From: Woeseiaceae bacterium
GTDB lineage: Bacteria; Pseudomonadota; Gammaproteobacteria; Steroidobacterales; Woeseiaceae
Assembly (NCBI GenBank): GCA_028277185.1
Contig: JANQGQ010000018.1
Span: 310,001 to 374,000 of the forward strand
Direction of reading: 5' to 3'
DNA: 64,000 nucleotides
Shown: piece by piece, positions 55,523-63,290 of the stretch
How positions within the stretch are numbered: the stretch's first letter is position 1
How the letters are laid out: each line of letters opens with the position of its first letter
Made by a program: the position numbers and the translations under genes
Notes under the pieces: generated by a model
What the model saw: the letters and a program-made list of their open reading frames with translations, nothing else
Databases searched by the model: none
Told to the model about the DNA's origin: nothing

Positions 55523-55846
55523 TCAGGCCTTGGGCGCCCAGACGGAGCACCAGCCGTTCGCGTTGACGAGCTTGCCGGGGAAGATCTGACAGGGGCGCCA
55601 CTGGGCACCATCTTCCCCCTGAATCAGCGCGCAGTTGGCGCAGTTTTGATTCTCGGCGGGATTGGGGCGCGAAGCCGGATCGACGGTACTGGCATCGTGC
55701 ACATACTTCATTGCCTGCGCCATCGGATCGTCTTCCGTCAGTTGCGGCAGATCCTGGGCGCGGAGCTCACGGGCCGGCAGTACCACCGCACCGGCGGCGG
55801 CAGCAGCGGATGCCTTGATGAAAGTGCGGCGTGCAATCTTGTTCAA
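55523..55846 (-). CDS. High-potential iron-sulfur protein (HiPIP), Tat-exported
   Basis: 107 aa. A twin-arginine signal (RRTFIKA) ends near residue 30 (ELRAQ). Four cysteines C69, C72, C86 and C100 (CX2C-X13-C-X13-C) fit the [4Fe-4S] cluster spacing of HiPIPs. It acts as a periplasmic electron carrier. It has its own terminator and is divergent from a peptidase. Confidence 0.92.
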   Translation of the reverse strand: MNKIARRTFIKASAAAAAGAVVLPARELRAQDLPQLTEDDPMAQAMKYVHDASTVDPASRPNPAENQNCANCALIQGEDGAQWRPCQIFPGKLVNANGWCSVWAPKA

Positions 55847-56133
55847 AGGATTCTCCTTAACGCGTTTTGGTCGGTCGCCTTGCGGCAGGCCCGAAGAACC
55901 TTTTCATGAAAAAGGTTTCAATACTCAAGCGAGCGCGGATTCTATCCAGCATTGCTGAACGCCGGCAAAACGGCATACAAACGGTTACAAACTCGCTTTC
56001 GAGGCTGTCCCGGCCGAGCGCGGCCCGGCACCTGCCGATATGTCTTTTACCTTTTCTTTTCATACGCTTACGCTTGATTGCGGTACTTCGGAGACGAACG
56101 CTCGAGACCTTGGGAACGATCGCGGAAACGACA
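55847..56133. other. Divergent region between HiPIP and peptidase genes
   Basis: 287 bp. An in-frame extension of the peptidase covers part of it but looks like random Arg-rich coding. Promoters for both flanking genes are expected; no clear pair is seen. Confidence 0.35.
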
Positions 56134-57594
56134 ATGATTCTCATATACAAAAGAGAGTGCGTCTTAGCGTTGCTCTGTCTGGGCACCGCGGTAGCCGCGG
56201 CCGCGGAACCGGTCCACAGCTATCGACTTCGCGTCGTCGAGAATCCGAATCGTATCGAGGTCGAAGCCCGCTTCGCTGACGCCGTGAGCAGCGTGCACGT
56301 GCGTTCGAACCGGGGCCCGCGCTACCTGAGCTCTCCGCGCGACTGTGAGGGACGAGCCCTCGTGAGGCACGGGCGAAGCCTCCGTGCGGAGGACGGTCGC
56401 ATCACCTGCCTGCGCTACAGCGTCGACCTCGGCCGGCTGCGCGCCGGCGATCGGCGCAACGCGACGCTCTCACGCCGCAATACCCTGGCGCCACCGTCGC
56501 GCTGGTTGTGGCGGCCGCGGGACGGGCTGCCGATCGTCCTCAGCTTCGAACTGCCGGACGGCTATCGCGCGTCGGCTCCCTGGGAGCGGCTCGACGCGTC
56601 GGGGCGGCGGTATCGCCTGAGCCCGTCGCCCGAGAACGCCAGCGCCGCCGTCGCGTTCGGGCGCTTCACCGAAGCCGTACGGCCGGTCAGCGGTGGTGAG
56701 ATCCGCATCGCGCTGCTCGAACCGACCACGGGCCGCGCGCCCGAAACACTCATCGACTGGGCGGCGACCGTCGCGGCCGATGTCGCCGCAAGCTATGGCG
56801 GCCTGCCGAATCCGTCGCCGCATGTCCTGATCATACCGGTCGGCGGCAGCCGCACGGGCCCGCCCGTGCCTTTCGGCCGGGTAATTCGCGACGGCGGCGA
56901 AAGCGTGGAGTTCTTCGTCAACCACTATGCGCGCATCGATCGCTTCTATGCCGACTGGACCGCAACTCACGAATACAGCCACCTCCTCTTTCCCTACGTA
57001 CGCCGGGATCATCGCTGGATCTCCGAAGGCTTCGCGCAGTACCTGCAGAACGTACTGCTGGCACGCGCCGACCGCTACACCCCGGAGCGCGCCTGGCAGA
57101 AGCTTTACGAAGGCTTCGAGCGCGGCCGGCGCTCGCGGCCGGAGCTGTCGCCGAACGCCGCGGCCGCCGGCGGCACGCGTTCCGCCACGATGAAAGTCTA
57201 TTGGAGCGGCGCGGTGCTCGCGCTTGCCGCGGACCTCGAGCTGCGGCGCATCAGCGGCGGACAGGCTTCACTCGACACCGTCATCGTCGCTTTAGGGGAC
57301 TGCTGCCTGCCGTCGGCGAGAGAGTGGTCGGGCACCGAACTGTTGCAGAAGCTCGACGAACTCGCCGGGGAGGCGGTGTTCATGCCCCTGTATCGGCGCT
57401 ACGCCAACACCGCCGGTTTCCCGGATTACGTCCCACTATTCGCGGAACTCGGCCTGTCGGTCGAGCGCGGCCGCGTCGTGCCCGGCGAGCAGGCCGCAAA
57501 GGCAGCGCTGCGCGACGCGATCCTGGCGCCGGTGGGTCCGCGCCTCGCCGACAGAGATATCGACAGGGCTACGGCGTCTCCTGACGCTCACTGA
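56134..57594 (+). CDS. Secreted gluzincin-type zinc peptidase
   Basis: 486 aa from ATG 56134 with a signal peptide (to AAAAE). The zinc site is H279-EYS-H283 and a third ligand candidate E298 in WISEGFAQYLQ. The H283-to-E298 distance (15) is shorter than the usual M1/M61 spacing. The N-terminal half is Arg-rich and beta-type. The family is clan MA, M61-like; the substrate is unknown. The 3' end overlaps the convergent next gene by 26 bp. Confidence 0.78.
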   Translation: MILIYKRECVLALLCLGTAVAAAAEPVHSYRLRVVENPNRIEVEARFADAVSSVHVRSNRGPRYLSSPRDCEGRALVRHGRSLRAEDGRITCLRYSVDLGRLRAGDRRNATLSRRNTLAPPSRWLWRPRDGLPIVLSFELPDGYRASAPWERLDASGRRYRLSPSPENASAAVAFGRFTEAVRPVSGGEIRIALLEPTTGRAPETLIDWAATVAADVAASYGGLPNPSPHVLIIPVGGSRTGPPVPFGRVIRDGGESVEFFVNHYARIDRFYADWTATHEYSHLLFPYVRRDHRWISEGFAQYLQNVLLARADRYTPERAWQKLYEGFERGRRSRPELSPNAAAAGGTRSATMKVYWSGAVLALAADLELRRISGGQASLDTVIVALGDCCLPSAREWSGTELLQKLDELAGEAVFMPLYRRYANTAGFPDYVPLFAELGLSVERGRVVPGEQAAKAALRDAILAPVGPRLADRDIDRATASPDAH

Positions 57595-58081
57595 TCGGAT
57601 CGTCGCGATTCATCCACGCCTCGACGCGCGGCGTCATGAAGCGGTCGAAGACGAAGAAGGCAAGCAAGAGGCCGAAACCACCCCAGGGCGGCGCGAAGGC
57701 TATGACGTAGACCGGCCAGATCAGGGCGTTGACGAAATTGACGAACGTGTCGATGACGAAGCTCACGATCAGCCCGACGATATCGCTGCTCAGCAGATTG
57801 GTGGCCAGCAGAGTCGGCAGATCGTCCGTCACGATTTCGACGATCTCGAGATACAGGAACATCGCGGCGAAACCGGTTGCATAGAGCCCGCCGCCACGAA
57901 CGGCCCAGACCTTGCGGAACCAGCGGCGAAAAACGCCCTCCGCCTGCCGCGGCAGGCCACGCGGATTCTGTACGGCGGAGCGGCCGAACTCGCCGACACT
58001 GTTCAGGCCTTCCCCCACGCGCCGGCCCAGCGACGGCTTGCGCTCGCCCGACTGGTCGCGCCCTTTCTTAGCCTTCGCCAA
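57569..58081 (-). CDS. Hypothetical membrane protein, 170 aa
   Basis: A Lys/Arg-rich N-terminus (about 1-60) precedes three hydrophobic segments (GGLYATGFAAMFLYLEIVEI; IVGLIVSFVIDTFVNFV; NALIWPVYVIAFAPPWGGFG and on) and a short C-terminal tail. I do not recognise it. It starts 2 bp after the SYLF gene stop, so the two are probably co-transcribed. Confidence 0.7.
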   Translation of the reverse strand: MAKAKKGRDQSGERKPSLGRRVGEGLNSVGEFGRSAVQNPRGLPRQAEGVFRRWFRKVWAVRGGGLYATGFAAMFLYLEIVEIVTDDLPTLLATNLLSSDIVGLIVSFVIDTFVNFVNALIWPVYVIAFAPPWGGFGLLLAFFVFDRFMTPRVEAWMNRDDPISERQETP

Positions 58082-58083
58082 AA

Positions 58084-58635
58084 TCAGTCCTTATCGAGCT
58101 TCGTGAACCGGGAGCCTTCGAGCGTCAGGTTGTACATGAGGCCCTTCGACCCGAAGACGAAGCCGACGACCGGGTCCTTGATGTTGTTGCTGTCGATCGT
58201 CTTGCCGGCACCGATGTCGATCAGCGCCACCGAACCGTCGACGCCCACCTTCCAGCCGCTCGACTCGCGAAACTTGTTGAGCGATTCCGGCGTCATGAAC
58301 GCAATGACGATGGACTTGGCCTGGGCGCCGAGCTGAAAGCCCACGGAGCCGCTCGTCGTCCGATAGTAGTCGACGGTTCTGCCGCCGACGCGCAGCGCGC
58401 CCTCCCCGGTTTCGGCGCCGATACCGACCCCGACCTTGATGACGCGGGGAAAGATCAGGTACCCGGCCGCCTGATTCAGGAATACGTCCGCGCCGTTGAT
58501 CTCTTCCCGGAACACCCCGAGCGCCTCGTTGGCCTGCTCGTCGATTTTGGCGGCGGACGCCGCCTGAGCGGCAGCCGGCATGAGCAGCGCCAGAGCGACG
58601 AGTGTAGTAACTGCAATCCAGGACAAACGAAACAT
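58084..58635 (-). CDS. SYLF-domain (YSC84-like) lipid-binding protein
   Basis: 183 aa. A signal peptide (to AQAAS) is followed by the SYLF domain: AGYLIFPRVIKVGVGIGAETGEGAL (in parts), YYRTTSGSVGFQLGAQAKSIV and SVALIDIGAGK. Family members bind phosphoinositide-type lipids. Secreted bacterial forms are of unknown role. Confidence 0.88.
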   Translation of the reverse strand: MFRLSWIAVTTLVALALLMPAAAQAASAAKIDEQANEALGVFREEINGADVFLNQAAGYLIFPRVIKVGVGIGAETGEGALRVGGRTVDYYRTTSGSVGFQLGAQAKSIVIAFMTPESLNKFRESSGWKVGVDGSVALIDIGAGKTIDSNNIKDPVVGFVFGSKGLMYNLTLEGSRFTKLDKD

Positions 58636-58714
58636 CCGGTCTCCTCAGAAGCGAACATCGCTCCGTAACAAACAGCGGCGCAAATGATAGCGCAAAGCTC
58701 GCTCCTGTCAGCCT

Positions 58715-58760
58715 CGCATGGCGGCGTTGGCGGTCGATCGCATGTGGCGGGGTTGGGGGT
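58715..58760 (+). repeat. Dispersed intergenic repeat, copies B and C
   Basis: CGCATGGCGGCGTTGGCGGT (58715-58734) and a variant at 58739-58760 with core GGCGGGGTTGGGGGT. They match the units at 46021-46056. They lie in the 292-bp gap 58636-58927, which holds no gene I can support. Confidence 0.4.
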
Positions 58761-58776
58761 GCGCCTCTGCAACTAT

Positions 58777-58795
58777 GGTGTCTGACACCTTTTTT
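58777..58795 (+). repeat. GGTGTCTGACACC palindrome plus T run
   Basis: Perfect 6-bp arms around one T (58777-58789) followed by six T (58790-58795). Similar palindromes mark many intergenic mobile or REP-type elements in gammaproteobacteria (from memory). It could also work as a weak terminator on the plus strand. Confidence 0.45.
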
Positions 58796-58927
58796 CGCCG
58801 AACTGAACGGCCAGTACCCGAACCGATTTGGAGTAACGGTACTGTCGAACGGATGCGGGACCAACCGGCCGCTGCATGAGCGTGCTCCAAACGCATCGCT
58901 ACCTTTACTCAAGCCCCCCACCTCCCT

Positions 58928-60205
58928 ATGCTGCCTAACCGCCCAGAGCCAACCCCCGTGAGCAACCAACACCTGACATCGAAGCCGTCGTTCATCCTGA
59001 CGCTCGGCTTGCTCACGACGACCGCGGCACTCACCGTCGACCTGAGCCTGCCCGCAATCCCGGCCATGGCCGAGGCACTCCTCGCGGACTTGCCGAGAGC
59101 GCAGAAGATCGTCGGCGTGTTCATGCTCGGCATGGCGCTCGGGCAGATTCCGGCGGGACTGTTCTCGGACCGCCTCGGCCGTCTGCCCGTCCTCTATGCC
59201 GGCATGACGATCTTCGCGATCGCCGCGGCGGTGGCGTCGTTCGCACCGTCCATCGAAGTCATGCTTGCCGCGCGCTTCGTGCAGGGCTTCGGCGCGGCGT
59301 CGGCCGTCGTGCTGTCGCGGGCAATCGTCCGGGACATTGCCAGCGGCAAGGAAGGCGTACGCCTGATGTCGCTCATGGCGATGCTGTTCACGGCGGCGCC
59401 TGTGATCGCTCCGAGCCTTGGCGCGGTGTTGATGGATCTGTTCGACTGGCGGGCAACTTTTACGGCCATCGCGATCGCCGGTTTCGGGATGCTGTTGGCG
59501 ATCCGCGTCAATCTCGTCGAAACGCACACGCCGGAGCCCCAGGGCCATCCCGTCCGGCAACTGATCGACAGCTTCCGGACCTTTTTCTCGTTCCGCCGCA
59601 GCGTGTTCGGTCTGCTTCTGATCGTGATCCCGCCGTTCGGTTTCATGGCCGTCATCACGACGTCCGCGGCGCTGATCATCGAAGACTACGGCCTGACGGC
59701 ACGCCAATACGGCTTCGTCTTCGCGGCAGCCGGCATCGCGATCATGCTGGGATCCTGGCTCAACCGGCATCTCGTGCTGCGCTTCGACGTGACGACGCTC
59801 ATCGGTATCGGGGCGAGCATCATGATGGTGGCGTCGGCGAACCTGCTGGCGATCGCCTGGCTCAATGCGGCGCCGCTCTGGTGGTTCTGGGGCAGTCTGT
59901 GCGTGTTCTTCGTCGCCGTCGGCATACTGGCGCCCAACGCAACGGTGGTTGCTCTGGATCCGCTGCCCAGAGTAGCCGGCGTCGCGTCGTCGATCATCGG
60001 CAGCATCCAGAACCTGTTGTCAGCCGCCGGCGCGCTCATCGGCGCGGCGATCTACGACGGCAGCGTCCGCAACGCCGCGGTCGTCGTCGCGGGCGCCGGG
60101 ACGCTGACGTTTATCGTATGGTTGCTCCGGCCGCTGATTGCGCCAAAGCCTTTCTGCGAGCATCCCCCGGAAACGCTCGAGGAACGTCAGCCGACGGCCC
60201 GCTGA
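58928..60205 (+). CDS. Bcr/CflA-family drug-efflux MFS transporter
   Basis: 425 aa, 12 hydrophobic segments. Bcr/CflA features: TVDLSLPAIPAMA in the first helix, LGMALGQIPAGLFSDRLGRLPVL (motif A, in parts) and VVLSRAIVRDIASG (motif near TM5). Exports bicyclomycin or chloramphenicol-type compounds in relatives. The start could also be GTG 58960. It stands alone between two minus-strand groups. Confidence 0.88.
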   Translation: MLPNRPEPTPVSNQHLTSKPSFILTLGLLTTTAALTVDLSLPAIPAMAEALLADLPRAQKIVGVFMLGMALGQIPAGLFSDRLGRLPVLYAGMTIFAIAAAVASFAPSIEVMLAARFVQGFGAASAVVLSRAIVRDIASGKEGVRLMSLMAMLFTAAPVIAPSLGAVLMDLFDWRATFTAIAIAGFGMLLAIRVNLVETHTPEPQGHPVRQLIDSFRTFFSFRRSVFGLLLIVIPPFGFMAVITTSAALIIEDYGLTARQYGFVFAAAGIAIMLGSWLNRHLVLRFDVTTLIGIGASIMMVASANLLAIAWLNAAPLWWFWGSLCVFFVAVGILAPNATVVALDPLPRVAGVASSIIGSIQNLLSAAGALIGAAIYDGSVRNAAVVVAGAGTLTFIVWLLRPLIAPKPFCEHPPETLEERQPTAR

Positions 60206-60224
60206 CGGACTCGTCGATCGGTCC

Positions 60225-60806
60225 CTACGGCAGTTCGGTCAGCACGTCCGCCAGCGGCTTGCGCGATTGTTGCGGCGTGACTCTTGGATAGCCGAACCAG
60301 ATCATGCCAACGACGAATTCGGCAGCCGCGTCGATGCCGAGGATCTCGAAAAAGCGCGGGTCGCGTGTGATATCGCCGCTGGTCCACTTGCTGCCTACCC
60401 CGGCTTTCCATAGATAGAGCATGAAGTTCTGCACCGCGACGCTGCACGCCGCGTAGTCCTCGCGCTCCAGCAACGGGTCTTCGGAGTGGCGGCAGGTGAC
60501 GGTCAGCCACCCGGGCTTTTCCGCCCAGGACTTCGCTTTGAACTCGGCGAACTCGGCACCTTTCTTCGCCGCCGTGATCTCACGCACCAGATCGACGGTT
60601 CGGGCGACCGCGTCGCTGCCCATCAGAATGAACCGCCAGGGTTCGGTGACGTGGTGATTGGGAGCCCAGGTTGCGGCCTCTATCGCATCGCGGACGAGCT
60701 CGCGCGGAACCTCGAGGTCGAGGTAAAGGTTGATTGTCCGCCGCCCCTTGAGAACCTCGCCGAACTCGCGCAGGGACTGCCGGTCGGCGGCGCTACCTCG
60801 CTCCAT
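60225..60806 (-). CDS. Nitroreductase-family protein
   Basis: 193 aa from ATG 60806 (MERGSAADRQSL). FMN-binding features: LKGRRTINLYLD, AATWAPNHHVTEPWRF, and C-terminal GIDAAAEFVVGMIWFGYP. Overlaps the transporter gene end by 14 bp, so translated with it. Substrate unknown; the usual role is NAD(P)H-dependent reduction of nitro or quinone compounds. Confidence 0.84.
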   Translation of the reverse strand: MERGSAADRQSLREFGEVLKGRRTINLYLDLEVPRELVRDAIEAATWAPNHHVTEPWRFILMGSDAVARTVDLVREITAAKKGAEFAEFKAKSWAEKPGWLTVTCRHSEDPLLEREDYAACSVAVQNFMLYLWKAGVGSKWTSGDITRDPRFFEILGIDAAAEFVVGMIWFGYPRVTPQQSRKPLADVLTELP

Positions 60807-62112
60807 CGCCCGGCTCCGGCACCGCGGCTCCTGGCGCCCTGTCCGGCGTTGCCGCATCGCTGTCGAACCAGCGACCCAGATAAGCGCCGACTGCCGCCCA
60901 TACGCCCGCAATCGCCGCGGCGACGATCGCGATCCCGGTAAGGCCCATGCCGAACACCGTCGTCAGCATCGTGTAAAACCAGGCTGTAGCGACGTCGCCG
61001 CCCCGGTAGACGACGGTATCGATGACCGGCTTGGACTTGAACCGGGTTTCGCTGTCGACGAGCGTGAAGAGCATCTCGCGCGCCGGCCGCGTTACGGCGT
61101 AGTTTCCGGCGCGCCGGACGATCTGCACGCCGACGACCGATGCGAGCACCGGACTCACCGCCACTACGATCCAGCCCGCAACCATGATCAGCGGGACGAG
61201 CGCAAGGGTCGTCGCTACGCCGAGCCGGGTGGCAAAGCGGCTGGTCGCGAACAGGGCTGTGAACGCGGCAAGCAAGTTGACCGCAAGGTCGATCCGCGCC
61301 CAGGCCTGAGCCCGCAGGTCGCGATCGAGGTCAGCAAAGACCTTGCGGATCTCGTAATAAAGAAACGTATTCATCGTGACGTACAGCAGTATGAACGCCG
61401 CGATCCACAGCAGATACGGACTGCTAACGAGGCGCGTGAACCCGGAAAAGGGATTCACGCCGAGTTTGGAGCCGCGCAGCAGATCGGATTGCCCGTCGGG
61501 ATTGCCGAGCGCCGTCGAGCGCAGCCCGTCGAGCTGGCCGACTATCGGAATCGGCACCAGCAGCAGCACCGCGGACACGAGCAGCATGTTCAGCGAGCCG
61601 ACGTCCACGATGAACAGCTCCACTGCCAGCGGGCCGGCGACGGTACCGAGTATCGCGCCGGTGGCGATGACGCCGAAGAGCCGCTTCGATTGCTCCTTGT
61701 TGTAGAGCCCGGACATGAACGTCCAGAACACCGACAAGTGAAACAGAGCAAACACGCTCACCCAAACGTAGTAAACGCGATTGACCAGATCGCTGGCCCC
61801 GCCGGTCTTCCCGATCACGAAGAAGCCCAAAAACGCGAGGGCGAAGAACCCGTAAATAACCGGAACGATGATCCTGAAACGGATGTGGGAGATAACGGCT
61901 CCGTAGAGGCTGACCGCGAGCGCGCTGAAGACGAACGTCGAGGTCCAGAGCCAGCTCAGCTCTGCGTCGGTCCAATCCGACGAGAACGAGTCCCTCACCG
62001 GCCGCAGGATGAAGTACGCAGCCATGACGGTAAACACCCAGACGAACGACAGGATCGTCGCCTTGAGCTCGTGCGGCTCGACCTTCAGCAGGTCGCAGAG
62101 GAGTTTGCTCAC
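60793..62112 (-). CDS. ADP/ATP-carrier-like (Npt1/Npt2-related) MFS protein
   Basis: 439 aa with about 11-12 hydrophobic segments. The opening VEPHELKATILSFVWVFTVMAAYFILRPVRDSF (in parts) and later WIAAFILLYVTMNTFLYYEIRKVF match the bacterial relatives of nucleotide exchangers of obligate intracellular bacteria. Such proteins are found in free-living proteobacteria with unknown substrate. It overlaps the nitroreductase gene and follows the Lrp-domain gene by 23 bp. Confidence 0.8.
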   Translation of the reverse strand: MSKLLCDLLKVEPHELKATILSFVWVFTVMAAYFILRPVRDSFSSDWTDAELSWLWTSTFVFSALAVSLYGAVISHIRFRIIVPVIYGFFALAFLGFFVIGKTGGASDLVNRVYYVWVSVFALFHLSVFWTFMSGLYNKEQSKRLFGVIATGAILGTVAGPLAVELFIVDVGSLNMLLVSAVLLLVPIPIVGQLDGLRSTALGNPDGQSDLLRGSKLGVNPFSGFTRLVSSPYLLWIAAFILLYVTMNTFLYYEIRKVFADLDRDLRAQAWARIDLAVNLLAAFTALFATSRFATRLGVATTLALVPLIMVAGWIVVAVSPVLASVVGVQIVRRAGNYAVTRPAREMLFTLVDSETRFKSKPVIDTVVYRGGDVATAWFYTMLTTVFGMGLTGIAIVAAAIAGVWAAVGAYLGRWFDSDAATPDRAPGAAVPEPGDGAR

Positions 62113-62135
62113 GTCGGGCCCGTTCCGGCCTTGCC

Positions 62136-62414
62136 TTAGTCGAGCCCGAGCTCGAAGCCGGCTTCGAGTGCCTGCTTCGAGTAGGCCTGAAAAGCGATCA
62201 GCGTTTCAGTGGCGACGATCCCTTCCAGATGCCGCATGCGGTCGCTGATCACATCGGCGAGGTCCTCGTTCCTGGCCACCCGCACGATGGCAACGAGGTC
62301 GTGCCGGCCAGTCACCGAGAACACCTCGGTCACGCCCGCCATTTCCGCGATTCGGTTAGCAAGATCGGGGATGCGGTTGGTTTCGGCGTCGATCAGGACT
62401 ATCGCCGTGACCAT
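62136..62414 (-). CDS. Stand-alone Lrp/AsnC ligand-binding domain
   Basis: 92 aa from ATG 62414 (MVTAIVLIDAETNRIPDLAN). The RAM fold is clear: GVTEVFSVTGRHDLVAIVRV, LADVISDRMRHLEGIVATETLIAFQ (in parts). It has no DNA-binding domain, like other stand-alone members that may sense amino acids or modulate a full-length partner. It lies 23 bp before the transporter gene. Confidence 0.86.
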   Translation of the reverse strand: MVTAIVLIDAETNRIPDLANRIAEMAGVTEVFSVTGRHDLVAIVRVARNEDLADVISDRMRHLEGIVATETLIAFQAYSKQALEAGFELGLD

Positions 62415-62497
62415 GGCGGTCTCCATGCCGGGAACAGGAGCCCGAGAGCCTATCACTCCTCGCGACGCGGCACTATTGTGTCGCCGGACGTCCGGCG

Positions 62498-63175
62498 TCA
62501 GCGCGTCGTCAGACCGGCGGCCACGGTCCGCAGTTCGTCGGCGGGCAGGCGGACCTTGTAGTCGGCGTCGGCGAATGCATACGCGATCGTGCCGCTCCGA
62601 TCGATTGCGAACACGGCGGGCACCGGCAGCACGCCGTGGCGGCCCATGGATGAACCTGCGATGTCGATACCTTTCTCGGGCAGGACTTCCAGATAGCGCT
62701 CCGGCGCACGGAACGCAATCCCCAGCGCAATCGCGGCGTTAGCGTCGGCGTCCGACAGGATCGTGTAGCCGAGGCCGTCGATATCGTCCTGCGTTTCAGC
62801 GCTCAGGCTCTTGTACAAGAGCTCGGGGCGATCGCCGGAGAGAAACAGGACGTCGACGTCCATGGCACTGATCTCGGGCAGCACGTGGCGCAGTTCGGAA
62901 AGGTGGAAGTTGCAGTACGGGCACCAGCCGCCCCGGAACGTAATGAGCACGGCGGGCCGTTCGAGCCGCCTCGGGTCGAAGTCGAAATTCTCGCCGTCGA
63001 CGGTACGAACCGTGAAGCGCGGCGCCGCGTCGCCGGCAGCCAGCGGACGCACCGCTTCCGCCGTTTCTGCTATCGGTGCGTCGGCGTGACCATAGCGAAT
63101 CGCGCTGCTGCAGATCAGACTCATCAGTAGCGCAAGCGGCAGCAGGCTCACGACGAAGGTACGGGGGCTCGGCAT
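62498..63175 (-). CDS. Secreted peroxiredoxin-like (AhpC/TSA) protein
   Basis: 225 aa. A signal or anchor (about 6-26) is followed by a thioredoxin-fold domain with FRGGWCPYCNFHLSELR (C85-PY-C88), typical of the AhpC/TSA/alkyl hydroperoxide group with a CxxC variation. The signal suggests periplasmic detoxification or thiol transfer. It is divergent in sense to nothing nearby and 115 bp separate it from the GGDEF gene. Confidence 0.85.
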   Translation of the reverse strand: MPSPRTFVVSLLPLALLMSLICSSAIRYGHADAPIAETAEAVRPLAAGDAAPRFTVRTVDGENFDFDPRRLERPAVLITFRGGWCPYCNFHLSELRHVLPEISAMDVDVLFLSGDRPELLYKSLSAETQDDIDGLGYTILSDADANAAIALGIAFRAPERYLEVLPEKGIDIAGSSMGRHGVLPVPAVFAIDRSGTIAYAFADADYKVRLPADELRTVAAGLTTR

Positions 63176-63290
63176 GTCGGAACTCCGGAATCGTTAGCGG
63201 TCTCTGGATTTCAAGACCCGCGATCGCCAGAGGCTATTACACCGGCGCGGGTTTTTTTCCGTGGCGGGCCGCCGCCCGTGGCATGGAAAC

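Noticed and set aside
63216-63258. ACCCGCG/CGCGGGT arms followed by seven T
   Set aside because: Orientation is plus strand, but both flanking genes are on the minus strand and the loop is 23 nt; no transcript for it to end.
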